From Hygrophila difformis (taxonomy: Eukaryota > Streptophyta > Magnoliopsida > Lamiales > Acanthaceae): a stretch of DNA of 64,000 nucleotides. Each line of letters starts with the position of its first letter. Position 1 is the first letter of the stretch. A program made the position numbers and the translations under genes. The notes under the pieces were generated by a model. That model had not been told where the DNA came from. It did not search any database and worked only from the letters and a program-made list of their open reading frames with translations. Shown here one piece after another: positions 34,472 through 47,435 of this stretch. The stretch is taken from contig JAOANR010000006.1 of the NCBI GenBank assembly GCA_030278955.1, forward strand, positions 12,485,915 through 12,549,914. The letters are read 5' to 3'.

Positions 34472-35827
34472 ATCCTTGCCGAACTTATTCTGATAGGCGC
34501 TGGCACAAGCCAAGATTCTTTTGTAATAGTGTGTCATTCATTGAATAGGGAGATGGCTTTCTTTCCATATACTAAGAGACTAAGGCACTTCAACAAGCTG
34601 TGGACTTGATCAAGCTTCTGAATGACACTCAGTTAGGTATATCAGCCAACTTAGTCAAACATTGTTGAGTAGTCACTGATCAAGGTGAAGCTAAAGGTAT
34701 TGGGTACAGTTCATGAATGCTATACATATAAAATATAAGCATTCTAATTCTGTGAACCAGCACAATTTTTTTTTCATGAATAGAATGACTTGGAACGGTA
34801 TTTGGACTGAAAACCTATTTCAACTGATATGCATACTTCTTTTCCAAAATTATGATTTGCTGTTCTAAAAAAACATGTCTATATATAAAAAGAAGATCCT
34901 TCTTTGTCAATCCAAGCATTACTAAGTAAAAATTGAAACAGACCCTATTTAGAAAACAGAAGCTACCACTTTTCCTAAATGGACGCAAGAATTACTGAGT
35001 TTATTGAAACTTGAAATGATCATCAGTAAACAAAGTCAGTTAAAGGCAAGTACACATTGTTTAATTGCAAGAAATTGTTAATATAATTCCAATATCTATA
35101 TGGATTTGTGGTCCTCACCATGAAACAAATTATTGCTCATCAATGAGATGAAATTTATTAAAAGAAAAAGTTACATTGAAAAAATAATCTTCCAGATCTT
35201 GATTAGTGCAGTTCACTATTGTTGACAAATGATCAAATAATCCTATTAAAATATCATCTTTGTTGTCTGCATTCTAAACTTTTAACAATATGAAATTAAG
35301 TTAATAAAGAGATTAGTATTCATAACATAAATTAGCAAATTATGCATCTGATCTAATCATTTGGATCAGTGGATAAAAACTTTAATGTATATCAAGTGGA
35401 CAAAGATCACTATTTACTGCAAATGAAATTGATTGATGGCACTAATTAGTTCTTAGTGCAAGTCACTATTCTTGTTTGTCTGAATCTATCTATACTTTTA
35501 AAACCACAATAATGTTAACAGGAATTTGTCCAAGTTTTAGGCTTACAAAATAGAAGACTTTAGGGTTTTGAGTTGATACTCACCTAATTTCCTTACTTTA
35601 AACATAAACTAATATGATCTTTACACAAAAAGAAAACTGAAATTTGTGATTTAATTATAATCTAAAAGCAGTATGGCCTTGGAATCTTTTCAGCATGATT
35701 AGATATGGGCAAAATCTTTAATCATATATTGAATATCATAAACATATATTAAGGTGCATACCACTAAGTCCTGATGGAATAAGATAGTTTGCAGCATTTT
35801 CTTGTACACTCTGCAACATTTGTTTTC
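34472..35827. other. Intergenic stretch downstream of the ARM/TPR gene
   Basis: AT-rich sequence without long frames. The part next to 35828 should carry the 3' UTR of the minus-strand ARM/TPR gene. A related copy of 35755-35890 occurs at 47436-47580. Confidence 0.4.
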
Positions 35828-37826
35828 TCAACCAATTGTTTCACTCAATGATTGAAAGCTTTGTTTTCTTCTGTTGCCTCTTTCCAGCCTGTTTTTCCCA
35901 CTGTCATCTTTCCCAGCCAAAGGTTCTTCTAGAATTGTTGACAAGCCTGCCGAAAAAGTTCAATCTAATGAAGATTTCTATTATTGTCTGCATGTGATAT
36001 CATCTGAAAGGATAAAAAATATGCCACTCACCAGATATGTGGCTCTTGTTCTGCACTTGAATTCTCATTGTTTCTGCAATTCTTGACTGGAGCCTTGTGC
36101 TTATTCTTTTGCAGTGGTCGTCTGAAATTTTCTTCAGTTCTGCAGGATGATACTTCACTTCTTTGAGCTGAGCTTCTCTGAAGAGCCAAGTTGAGTCCAT
36201 CTGTTTGTTGATCATTCGGACAGCATAATAGGGGAGCCTCATGCGATCAGCTGCCTTAGATTTGAGGCAAATACCGATGAACATTATGCAGTCCATCAAG
36301 CTCTCTTTAGCCATCCCTTTCATGTCATAGGCCTGTGATCTTATCCACAAGCTGGTGGCGTGAGAATTTGGAGGACTAGAAAGGCAAAGCCCTCTCGTTG
36401 CAGCGCTGATGGCAGCTTCTAAATTCCTCAGCAGTAAATGGCACCGTGCACTTTTGCTGTGTAGGATAACTCTTTCATTTCTATACCTTAATGGGCATAT
36501 CTCCAGAGCCTCAGTATACTTCATGAGGGCCTCTTTGATCTGTCCCATCAAAAGCTTTTGATTTCCCTCTTGCTTTAATACTTTAACAATGACCCTTTTC
36601 GTTTCAAGTTTGTCAACTGACATAACTTTCTCCATCTGTCTCCTTTCTATCTTGGACTTCCATATTTCCTCGAGCGCTCTTTCCACGTCGATGTTCTTGA
36701 CCATTGAATACTTCTGATGTTTGTAATAGTCACACACAAGTGCCCTAGTAATTGCTTCTCCAACATTTCTCCTATTCCTGAGGTTCCCTAGCTCAATCAG
36801 ATCAACAAGGTACGGTGTGGCAACGTTGATAATATTGTGTCTAGTGTTCGGATCCTTGAGAAGCAACAGAAGACAATCGATCCCCATATACTGCCAGTCA
36901 TCCGATGACCTTGACAACTTGCATAAATTCTCAACCGCGTGGTGAGATTTCGAAAGGTTTAATCTTCCAACCTTACTGTAACACAGGATTCTGATCAGTC
37001 CAACCCCTGCAGGTGAAGCATGGTTCATCGGTCCGCCCCACATTTCAGACAAGTCCTGCAAGAATTCTCGACTGCATATGAGGTCCAATCCTCTCCCCTT
37101 TGCAGCAAAGCAGTTGAGGAGATGTATGCTCCAGCATTGGATCTGGCTAGCCCATTCTTCTGCCTTCTGGTTCTCCATCTCAACCCCACCAACGCCTCGC
37201 GTAAGCAAATCACAGTGATATGACAACGTCCCCTTAGTCCTCCTGTTCTCTACTCCAACAAACATTCTGTAAACATCTTCCAAACATGTTGAAGCCAAAT
37301 GCTTAGCCAATTTCACCACTTCTTCTTCATACACCGCAACAGCCTCAAACGTTGCCTCATAGCTTGCCAAGTGTCCCAGTGCTCTAACAGCAACCCTTTG
37401 CTCAACCCAACTCATCTTCCCTCTCAGGAGCTCCAACAGCAAGGGCACAACACCAGACCCCACAGCCTTGACCGCAAAGTCCTCTCTGTTCATAGTATAT
37501 GAACCGATGATGTGTGCAGCATAATAAGGGATATAGATGTTCTGATTTGAAAGAAGCCAAACCCTATCATTAATGGCTTTTTCCAGAAAACCAGACAAAC
37601 ACTCAAAGATTCCCAGGAAGGGAAGCTCCTCATCATCCGGTTTAGTCATTGCAACGTGCCACAGGCCACTGACCACCAGAATGAGCTCCCGATCTTCAAG
37701 ATAAGGTATGCCTTTGATGTACTCCTCCATCGCAGCTTTCCTCTTCGATGAACATGGCTCCTTCAGTATGCAAAAGAAGCAAGTAGGGTTTGTGCAAAGC
37801 TGCTCCAACGGCATTTCGTTGTCCAT
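35828..37826 (-). CDS. ARM/TPR repeat protein
   Basis: Two exons, 37826-36032 and 35946-35828; 1914 nt, 637 aa. The first exon ends in a strong donor (CTG|GTGAGT) and the second starts after GGCAG; phases match. The N-terminus has a small Cys motif (LCTNPTCFFCILKEPC). Residues about 60-420 are Armadillo-like helical repeats (YYAAHIIGSYT, VPLLLELLRG, VAVRALGHLASYEA). Residues about 425-540 form TPR-like pairs (KQEGNQKLLMGQIKEALMKY). Such proteins are scaffolds. The Arabidopsis match I have in mind is the uncharacterised ARM/TPR protein At5g43120, from memory. An upstream in-frame ATG (37877) would add 17 residues; MDNEMPLEQ is preferred because related proteins start just before the Cys motif. 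If the intron were retained the protein would end at 36000. Confidence 0.82.
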
Positions 37827-37877
37827 TTCCTTGGAAGAAATCAGTGTGTGGATATTCTCTGAAATACAAATCATCAT

Positions 37878-40800
37878 ACAAAATGAGTATATATGTATGT
37901 ATGTATCCCTTTGTCTGTATTAGGGTTCAATCTTGGTGTGTTGGAAAAAGACAGAAAAGTAATTAAGCGAGTGGATTAGGCAATGTTGGCGACCTTAAGC
38001 GGCGCATGGGAAGACTTTGTGTGCAGTTTTTAGAAAACCCAAAATAAAATTAATGCAGACTGTTAGTGTTTCAATTAGTCGTAATGATTTCGTGGGTATG
38101 TTTTTAACCAATAGTATTCAACAGTCGTGGCACTGGTTTAAAAAGTCAGGAGAGATTTATGTTTTGTTGCCTAAGTTCCTAACCTTTGCTTTTTAGGCTT
38201 TCTTTTCTGGTAAAAGAGAAGCGTTTTGTTAGATATAATACTCAAAAAGTATAAGTTTCTTGTCCTTTCCTCATATGGAAATTCTTTTGTCTTATTTGAA
38301 AAGGTTTAGATGAATACTATTGGCGCAGATTTGGAACAGTAATTTCTTGTTATCTGGAAAGATTGGAACAGTAATTTCTTGATATGGAGAGAATATTCCA
38401 TATTAGGGTATTGCCACTCAAGAAACAGTGGTACTGCTCATAAAAAAAAAAAAAAAAAATTAAAAAGAAACATTGGTACTAAATAGAATTTGTCATTGTT
38501 TCTAGCTACAAAAATGGCTTTTTGATCTTGCACCGGACACATTGAATTGTTAATTATTGATACACTTGGAATTCTTATATTGCGAAAATTTTAACGTCGC
38601 TGTAGGGATTGATCACAACCGTTGGCTTAAACCTACCTAAAATGCTGGAATTTGACTATCATTGTACTCTTGGTCAAGGTTTTGGCTCTATGATGAATAC
38701 AATTTTTATATCGAAATGAAAGCCCATATTTTTTTTATAAAAAGAAAAAATAAGGTAACAAAATACATGAAACCAAAAAACCAGAAAGATATACTGGCAT
38801 AGCTGAATTTGATAGGGTAACTGTGGATCAGTCATCAGTGGATCTCTAGTCTTCTGCATGTGTACCTAATAATGGAAGTGGTTACAGTGCATGTACCTGC
38901 ATATGCAGGTAACATAAATGTGATGGCGGAATAATCTTTATAATGGAAGTGAAGTTGTGTAATTTTAAATACAGTAGATTCATGTGATGTCGAAAGGGTT
39001 CCATGTGATGTCTAAAGGATTCCATGTGATGTATACGACAATAGAGTGTGATGGGAGACATAAGTTATTTGATGCGGTATATGGTGTCATGGGAAGCATG
39101 GTTTCATGTGATGTCTCAGGACGTACTCGGTGATGTATACGTAACACGATGTGATGAGAAGCATTGTTTATGTCATACAAATATATTTCAGATTGCAATG
39201 TCTATTCGAAGTGGTGTAGTGATAGAATTCGTCGTTCATTCTTGTGATATCAGAGCTCCTTGGTACGGTAGCATGTGCATCTTGAAGTTTGTAACAGTTA
39301 GGAAGTAGTTACGTGAGTAAAAGTGTAGTTTGTAAATTTTGATTTCGAAATTTATATTGGTTTTGTTTTATGTTAATCGAAAGTATTCTTTGAGCTTATG
39401 GTTATAATTGATAGGCGATTTCGATTGAAATTGATATAATGCTCGCTCAAATAGGTGAAGGAAACGACTTCGAACGAAGAGTAACTACTTTTCCGGCCAA
39501 GTTTTGAAAAATTCCGGCCAACTTTCATCATCTTGAGGTATAGTTGATTTTTCTAAAATCAAAGCACATATTTGTGATCCTTATGTCGAAAGGAGTTGAA
39601 TGCACATAAGTTTCACCATTTTTGAAAGAGTTTGGAGGGTCGTCGGATTTACTATTCACCTTTCTTCTCCTGCGAGCCAATTCTTTTCCGATGACGGTTT
39701 TACATTCTGAAAACAGTTATGAGATCCTTGTGAGGTATAGATTCGTTTTCTGGATTGATTTTGTTGATTGTATTGAATTTACACTAAGTTTTTGGTGGGG
39801 AATATAACGGTTTTGGGGTTTAGGAGAAAATGACGATTTTGGTGGGGAAAGGAATATAACAGTTTTGGAATTGAATTTGGGGTTTCCAGGTGCAGACCAA
39901 CAAAGAGTCTGTACCCTATCTTGATTGCCTAATAATGACCAGGTAAGAATAAGATTAGAAATTAACATAATTATTTTACTTACTAAACAGTACATAAAGA
40001 GCAAATGAGTTAATCAGTCGACAATTAGGGTTTTTTTGGGGATAGGGCCGAGTTTAACCAAGTCATTACTGAACAAAGTCACTTCTAATTTGTGATAGAA
40101 AATTTTTAATCGCTACTTAAAAAGAAAGTCTCAGAAATGATGATTTTTAGTAACATAATTTTTGTTATCACTGCCATTATTTGCCATTCCTCTTTTAATG
40201 TTGTGTTTATTCAAACACTTTTATCCTAAATGAACGAGATTCTCTCTTCTTTATATGGATAAGACTTAAGATATAATACACATATTGCCATTCGATTTTC
40301 GATTTTAGGTTGAAATCCTTTATCGAATATCGATGATTTAACATAGAGTTAATATATACAGTACATACCATTATTGTCGTCTGAAATAAACAAACGCCTC
40401 TGATTTACCATAAGCCAATAATTTCAGTAAGAATATCCCTATCCTTCCACTCAAGAATAATAAGAATAATATTAATGTCCGAAAATGGTAAAAAGCAACG
40501 CACTAGGTTTTTTTTAATACATATATATATAATTTAGAAAGGCCAAAAGCTTGTATAAACGTACACCTGAATATTGCCACTTGATATCAGATGTGGGATT
40601 GTGGATTTGTGGTCCCTTTCCACTTTCTGACTATGCAACCCAATTTATTACTCGTGGTGACATTAAATATGAAACCAAGAACAAAGACCACATTCTTAGA
40701 AGCAAATTTAATGTATAAACAAACTGGTGTCCAGTACAGAATTGGGGATGGTCTCAAGAGTGTACAGCTGCTGCACATACAATGATTCGATACAAACCTG

Positions 40801-41300
40801 CGTGCTTTTCCATCTGTGTTGCACATAAAAAGAAGAGTTTTATTACCAGCATCAGTTTTATATCGCCAAATGGTCGTCTAATATATATATACCACAATGT
40901 GCTGTACAATGAATTCCACATTTTATGTACATACATCTCTTCAGGGGTTGTCAATATTTAATGCCAAAGTCTGTTTTTCAAATGAATTAATACATAGACC
41001 AGTATAATGCGCGAGCATTAATTAACATAAACGTAGAGATATGCATGTACTATGATCTAATAACAATGATCGATCTTTTTTTTTTTTTTTTTGCTTTATC
41101 TATACTTTTAAGGGTTCCAAAATGTTTTTAGAGTTTTTTTTTTTTTTGGGTTCATGTTTTTAGGCTTAAGTTACGATTAGTAAACAATACTTCTATGAAC
41201 TAGTCCTATCAGACCATTCTTAATACAAAAGGGGAATTGGAAATGCAGATTTGACATCACATCTTTATTATAGTACTACATAAACTAAGCTTTTTTCCCG
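37878..41300. other. Long intergenic stretch
   Basis: Contains the presumed promoter of the ARM/TPR gene at its left, a poly-A tract (38442-38460), a patch of CATGTGATGT repeats (38979-39160) and T-runs at 41072-41090 and 41138-41148. No gene or complete transposon was recognised. Confidence 0.4.
38979..39160. repeat. Cluster of CATGTGATGT direct repeats
   Basis: Copies of the 10-mer or close variants recur at 38980, 39001, 39022, 39105 and, more loosely, 39130 and 39150, with variable spacers. On the minus strand the repeats read WNP-x-DIT, but no gene is supported. Confidence 0.5.
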
Positions 41301-44300
41301 CCTAAATCCAAATCTCTCACAAGAGCTATCTTTTTTTTTTCTTTTTAATTTCTCTCTCCAACACTTAATTCTTTTCAATATCCTGCTTCCCAATTTGCGA
41401 TTTTTTCTGTTTTTTTTATCCCCAATATGCGCATCATATTCATCCTTTCCAATTTTCCGCTCCTTTTGATTTCGTCCCCAATCTGCTATCCATGGACTCC
41501 GCCTCCGCCTCCTTTCTCCGCCTCCATCACTGTCTCTGTCGTCGCCTGCTTCTTCGTCGTCTTCAGAGGTTGTCTTTCAACTCAAGTTTCCCGTTTCAGG
41601 TATATTAATACCGCCTCCGTCTCTGTCTCATCCTCCACCTACACCCCGCTTTCGTATCAGCCTCTGCCTTTATTTGTTTCAGATCGCGGATCTAGAATAA
41701 TAACTGGGTAGTGTGTGGCTTTAATTTTGCATTTTTATGAAATTTTTTCCTGATCCTGCTTGGTTATCCAGGACTCCTTTGTATGGTCTAAGAATTGGGT
41801 GCATGACTAATTTAAATACATTTATATTAGACAATTTCAGCGTGTACTCATAAAAACTATTGCCGATATTACATTGCTTTTTATTTTTATGTTATTATTG
41901 TTCAGGTTCTATACATGGGGTATCATCTGGAGAGATGGAACTGAAAATTACAATAGGAGTTTCCAAACCTACAGACAATCAGTGAGCAGGTAGAACACCT
42001 TTTCTGAAATTGCAATTGTTAATTTGTTTCCTCATTACAGTTACAGGTTCACTGATTTTGATTAATTTGAATGCTTAAAATGAAGGTAGAACTGCTTAGT
42101 GTATTCGACATTGGCATCATTTGTTGATTTGTGTTTTAAAGTACTATAATTAGTCATCGCCTTCCTTTGGTTGTACTATCTGTATGTATATGTGCACGAA
42201 TTGGATTGGTTGTTGTTTTGACAGGTGCAGCCAACGTGGTGGAAAACTGACTATCTTTTGTTTTCTTGCTCTTTTGACCATTCGAATAATTTAAGATTTT
42301 GATAGCAGATATAAATTTCTATTCAGATTTTCTCTTCCTTACTTACGGGAACATTAAGTTTATTCATTTTGGGTGTTGTGTCTTATGAGAGTGGTAATAA
42401 GTTTATTCTCTATCAAAATATGTCTATATTTATTCATTTTGGGTTACTTCCTAAGCTTTTGACTGCTATTGTACAAAGCTATTGAGTGCCTTTTCATTTT
42501 GACAGGAAGCTTGACAGTTGGCTTTTCGCTTCATGGGAGAGTAATGGTAAATTTTCTTTTATTTAGCTTTTGGATTCATTTAAGTGTTGGATTTGTGGTA
42601 TCCTGTTTCGTCAAAATTTATCGGGCTCTTATCCTATATTTTTATATTTCAACAAGTACGAGTATTTATTTTCCTCCTAATCTCTTTATGACTACAAAGA
42701 ATCTGCTAGAATTCGTGATTCTTTAGGATTTTTTTAAGGGAGGGTTGTTGACTGAGTGGAACAGATTAGCAGAAAAAATGATCTTTTCAAACCTGATGTT
42801 TGTGGCTACAGTGAAACGGTGGATTTTATTTCTTTACATGGATTGAAGGAGAGATCTATAATGTTGCATCCTGGGTTCATTCTATTGGGTAAGATTCTTT
42901 AAACAACTTTGGGCATTATATGAACCTTTTTAACATAATAGGCAGTAAAAATAATGTCAAAATTTTAGTCTAACAGTAGCTTCTTATCCTTTTTGAGAGG
43001 GTCTTACTTTACAGTTTATTTTCCGTAAATCTCATGTGGTTCTGTATTTTTTTTTCTCTCTAAATCATGCTCTTCTTGAGGTTGCGTCTACATCCTTGCA
43101 AACCTCCTGTCGTGTTATATCAATCTACTTTGAGGTACTTCACTGATTAATGCCATCATCTACTCACTCTTACCTGAACTGTTTAAAAGCCCTTGAAGCC
43201 TAAATGAATGCATTATTACAAAGTGAGTATTACTTTTTGATGATGCTGGGTAAATTGCTTCCGATTATGATGGAGTTTCATCTTACTGTTGAACTCCATG
43301 TTATTGGGAGTTAGCCAGAAAAACTGGAGTGCTATGATCCTGTCAATGGTATTCTCAACTGCACATTCCCTTTATTTAAAAATGGAATTTCCCATTTGTG
43401 TATATGCGAAACACTACTTTTTAACTTCTGGTGTTTTGTCAATATTGAATGTAACAAGGTGTATGTTTTTAATTTTTTGTTGTTCTTTGCAGAAACTAAT
43501 GGACCAAAAGCTCAGCTCCATTGCACTTTCACTACAAATACAAATCAAATTCCTTTGATGATATCTTTTCTTTCATAGTTTGATCCTCTTCCTATTCCAC
43601 CAACCAGTCTTGCCTGATTCTCGCCCACCCCATAAGGTACAGCACCCCGGAACCTCTTTTATAGTTTTATATCTTTTAATAAATCACGTAACTGTTCCTT
43701 CACCAATAGAGTGGAAACACACCTTTTGTTTTCTTTTCTTTGATTGCCTAATTTAGTAGGTTATTACCTGCTAATTTTTTTCATACTGTCAATCTTTTGT
43801 TTTCTTGGTGAATGGTTACTGTTAATTTTTTCATACTGTCATTTATGTATAATCTTTTCAAGATTAATCACTTGAGACTCCACATCACACATCGAACAAA
43901 ATTCTCCCTTTTGCAGGTGTGTGACCCAATTGAAAGAATCAGGAAACCACCATGTCTCTGTCGTCGTCATCTTCACAGGTTGTCTTTTAACTCAAGTTTC
44001 CACAGGTATTATACCCACGAAATCCCATCAGAGCCCTAATCCAATCCGCACTTTCACGAAATTTTCCATTTACAGTTTCAGTTGATGAATAAATAGATGA
44101 TGATGATGATGAATAGCAGGTTCGACAACTCTGCAACAATCCGATTGGATTGTTCTTGGTTGATTTGTGATGGCATGTATTGTTCTTGGTTATTGCTTAA
44201 ATGCATTTACTCTTGCTTTTATTTTGTGTGCCAAAGTCAGGTTTCGGGGAGCTAAAAATTCCATTGGAAGTTGTACTTGCTGGTGCAGGTTTGAGGATAA

Positions 44301-45170
44301 TGCGTTCTTTTATTTCACTTCTCTCCATGTCGTCGTTCCTCCATTGCGTCTAATATTAGGTTTGAATCTTGATTTGTGGTTTAGGTTTTAATAGATTTTG
44401 ATTTGGCCAGAATAAATGAAATTCTTGATTCTTGATTTGGTTTTAATAGGTTTTCACTTCTCATTAATAGGTTTGAGGATAATGCAAAGATGTTTTTTTT
44501 TTCTCTTTTCTAATTACTAATCCAGCTATGGAGATCCATTGAGAGTAAAATAATGCAATATGCTGCGAAGGTTCGTCAATTGTCTCTAGGTTATTGCATG
44601 AGGTTATCTCTGTGTGGCATGAGCTCTTTTCGGGCTAATAAAAGGTACATGAATGAGCTTAGTTGGTTTAGCTCTTATTCTTTGGGGCATTTTAAGAGAA
44701 ATATTTAACCACAAATGTGCATCATATCCCACTAAAACTCTAAGCATATATGCTTTCTTCTCTGTGAAAAGGGATGTGAGAAGGCTTATGAGAAACTTTA
44801 AACCTGACTGCATATTTAAATGGTTGAAGAAATTCTTTTATGCCAAACATATTTGAGCGTAAGGCAGTTAAAAATTTATAGCCGGAGTATATATTCATCT
44901 TTATCGATCAATCGTTCATTATATCTTGAGTGAATATTATCCTGCGTTTGTTTCATATTTGGAATATATTGTTTTTATTCTTTTATTATAATCCTTTAGA
45001 TTAAAAAATCTCTCATAATGATCCTATATTCAATCTGTTGTGTGGCAGGTATTCCTTTTTCCTTCTATTTAAATGAATTGCTTGATTGAATTCCTAAACG
45101 TATGTAGTTCCTAAATCTGTCATTGTATCATATCTTATTTGTGCTTTGCCCATCATCAGCTACCATTGGG

Positions 45171-45335
45171 ATGAACACAAAAGCCTCTTTTGGGAATATG
45201 TTGGCCAAAACCACAGTTTTATCTCTGTTGATTTTGCTTCTCTTTTCACAAGGTGAGTGCTTATTCTTCCTTTGCAAGAACTGGGGTTGGACTTGGTTTA
45301 GAGCAGATGAGGAGAGTAGATCATGCTACAGATGA
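45171..45335 (+). CDS. Putative small secreted peptide, speculative
   Basis: A 54-codon frame beginning MNTKASFGNMLAKTTVLSL with a long hydrophobic stretch (VLSLLILLLFSQG) that looks like a signal peptide. Three Cys follow in a short Trp-rich tail. A good splice donor (ACAAG|GTGAGT at 45251) suggests the real message may leave this frame after the signal peptide, as in small Cys-rich peptide genes, but I could not find a convincing second exon. Family unknown. Confidence 0.25.
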   Translation: MNTKASFGNMLAKTTVLSLLILLLFSQGECLFFLCKNWGWTWFRADEESRSCYR

Positions 45336-45559
45336 ACCCTTATGTTTCTGCACTAGAGATTTCATTGGTACTCATGATTACATTTTCTATTCAGGTATAT
45401 TTAAGTTTCTGATTCTCTTTCCTTAAACCTAAATACACGATTAAATAGTTCACCACTCTTACGTGAGGACTAATATTTGATATTGCAAATTTAGATCTTA
45501 TGATATTACTGAAGGTTGTAATATTTTATATTATAGCTCACACGGTCACACCTTAATGG

Positions 45560-45751
45560 TGGAGTCTGTTGGATCTGTTGGATGATTATGGCTTGCGTAA
45601 GGATATTCCTACTCCTTCTCCAGAATGGTCTCTAGATCAATATTGCACTGTTGGCACTGAGCAAGGGTATCTATTGCAATTTGCAAATGGTCGCAGCAGC
45701 ATCCTTCTGAATTTTTGTAGCAGTGATAACAATGATTCCTGGGATTGGTGA
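45560..45751 (+). pseudogene. Unrecognised exon-like frame
   Basis: An open stretch of about 63 codons (contains DYGLRKDIPTPSPEWSLD and ends SSDNNDSWDW) with protein-like composition, no ATG at its head and a stop just upstream. Could be a stranded or captured exon. No family recognised. Confidence 0.25.
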
Positions 45752-46384
45752 TTGGGTGCTCTGTTGGGCTGATTAATTTTCACCGGATTTTAATGTACTA
45801 TTTTATATGTACAGTGTCCAGAGATGAGGTTATTATTACCACCATTGTAATGATTTGGCTATGTGCCTTAGATGCATTGTGCCTGCTACTATCGGAATGG
45901 TGATTGGAAGTAATGCTTGATTTTTTATTTTTTATTTTTATTTTTTTTGTATTTTTAAATAATGTTTTCTTCCCTTTAAATGAGTTGGGAGTTTGTATGT
46001 TTTATATTGACAAGCAAATAGTACCTAGAATATGCATGTTCCATTGATTAGTTTATGAATGCCATTATTTAATAGTATATATTTTAAATTAGACAATATT
46101 AGTCTATTTATTGTGTTAATTAAATTAACAAATAATAAATTTCACTTATAAAAAATAAACAGGAAAAACCACTCCCCACATAAAAGAATACTAGCATGAT
46201 CTAAAATCCTCAGTGAAATCCTGTCCAATTAAGTTAGGTGTAGATTGTTTTGAGGGAAATAGAGCAACTTATATATTATAGATAACACCTGATTTAAAAT
46301 ATTACAATAGTTCCTTTATGTATATATATTCTAAAAACGTTATAATAATTTTTCATGAAATATATTAAAAATTAATCTGAGCCC

Positions 46385-46418
46385 GACGCGGGCGGGCGTG
46401 GTACTATAAAATTTGAAA
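46385..46418 (+). repeat. Degenerate Helitron 3' end
   Basis: The phrase TTAATCTGAGCCCG-ACGCGGGCGGGCG-TGGTACTAT parallels the intact Helitron end at 47320-47357. The hairpin is partly deleted and CTAG has become CTAT, so only a relic is called. Confidence 0.45.
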
Positions 46419-47002
46419 ACCAAAAGAATTTAAGTATGAGAATTCAATAATGGCTAATGGAAATCAATTTCCATTTCCTTTAATTTCCCAATTTTCGGTA
46501 CACCTTCGATGATGATCAACGCTTGAATACTGCCTCCAGTGAAGCAAGTTCGCTGATGCAGAACCTTTCTCCATTTTTCAACGTTATGGTACATGATTTC
46601 CTGAACTTCAATACATACTTGGGAAGAATTGTCTCACAGACTTTTCTACCTTGCACTTCATCAATTTACCATCAAGTCTGTGGAATGATCAAGATCACTC
46701 AATAAAAAAAGATATGTGTTATTCCCTTTTGCTATTTCTTTTGTATTTTGTTTATTGTTCATTGAGCATGCATTGTTAATGAACCTGGCCTCTCATATTT
46801 GGTGATCTTTTTAAGTAAGGATGATCACATGCCTTTGAGCTATTGCAAGATGATTATTTTAATTTTTGGATGAAGGATTTATGGACGTTCACATGGTTTT
46901 GATCTATTGCAAGATGGTTTTGCTACTGAGTTTAAGCAAAGAACCATTTCTTCTATGCTTATGTGCTCTACTTGGAAAACTGAAATTTTACAGTATTGGT
47001 CT

Positions 47003-47147
47003 CACTACGAAAAAAAAGATTTTTAGTGAGAAAAACAATTGTCGCTAGATTTAGTGACAAAATTTCGTTACTAAATTTACTGACAACATTGTTAGTGACA
47101 TGTTAGTCACAATTGTTTCCTCACTAAAAATCTTTTTTTTCGTAGTG
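47003..47147. mobile_element. CACTA-type foldback MITE, 145 bp
   Basis: The ends are perfect 28-bp inverted repeats beginning CACTACGAAAAAAAAG, and pairing continues with few mismatches to about 50 bp, so nearly the whole element folds back. TCT flanks both sides (47000-47002, 47148-47150), the 3-bp duplication of CACTA (En/Spm) transposons. It lies within the body of the plus-strand Helitron. Confidence 0.88.
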
Positions 47148-47325
47148 TCTTTAGTTATAGGCATGACTTGGTGACACTCAATTTTAATTGCAATACATGG
47201 TTATGTTGCTGCTACTCACGACAGTTTTTAGGATTTTGTATTTGGATTGTGGATTTTCATTTATAAGTAATGATAATAGGAAATTATTTTCACTTATAAT
47301 GTTTGCTTTCGATGTTTTAATCTAA

Positions 47326-47357
47326 GCCCGGCGCATCGCGCGGGCGGGTTAGACTAG
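47326..47357 (+). mobile_element. Helitron 3' terminus (plus strand)
   Basis: A GC-rich hairpin (GCCCGGCGC-ATC-GCGCGGGC, 47326-47345) is followed by CTAG at 47354-47357 and then T, the standard Helitron 3' end. The body lies to the left. No unique 5' TC end could be chosen, so its length is unknown; it may include the exon-like frames at 45560-46705. Confidence 0.65.
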
Positions 47358-47435
47358 TTATCATCGAAAAGCAGTGTGGGGGCTGGAGCCTTTTGGGGAA
47401 TGCCTGCAATCTATCTTTAATTAAAAAGTCAAGAT

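Larger units (their letters stand above)
41300..46000. other. Possible non-coding or decayed gene region
   Basis: The sequence has T-rich tracts and splice-like sites typical of plant introns, with short CT-rich exon-like pieces, yet no frame above 100 codons. A segment near 41540-41612 recurs at 43950-44012. It may be a transcribed non-coding locus or a gene too diverged for me to recognise. Confidence 0.3.

Noticed and set aside
37020..37502. Plus-strand frames inside the ARM/TPR gene
   Set aside because: Antisense shadows of the long coding exon.
46523..46705. Plus-strand 60-codon frame as a gene
   Set aside because: Short, no homology recognised, no Met in good context; may be cargo of the Helitron but cannot be supported.
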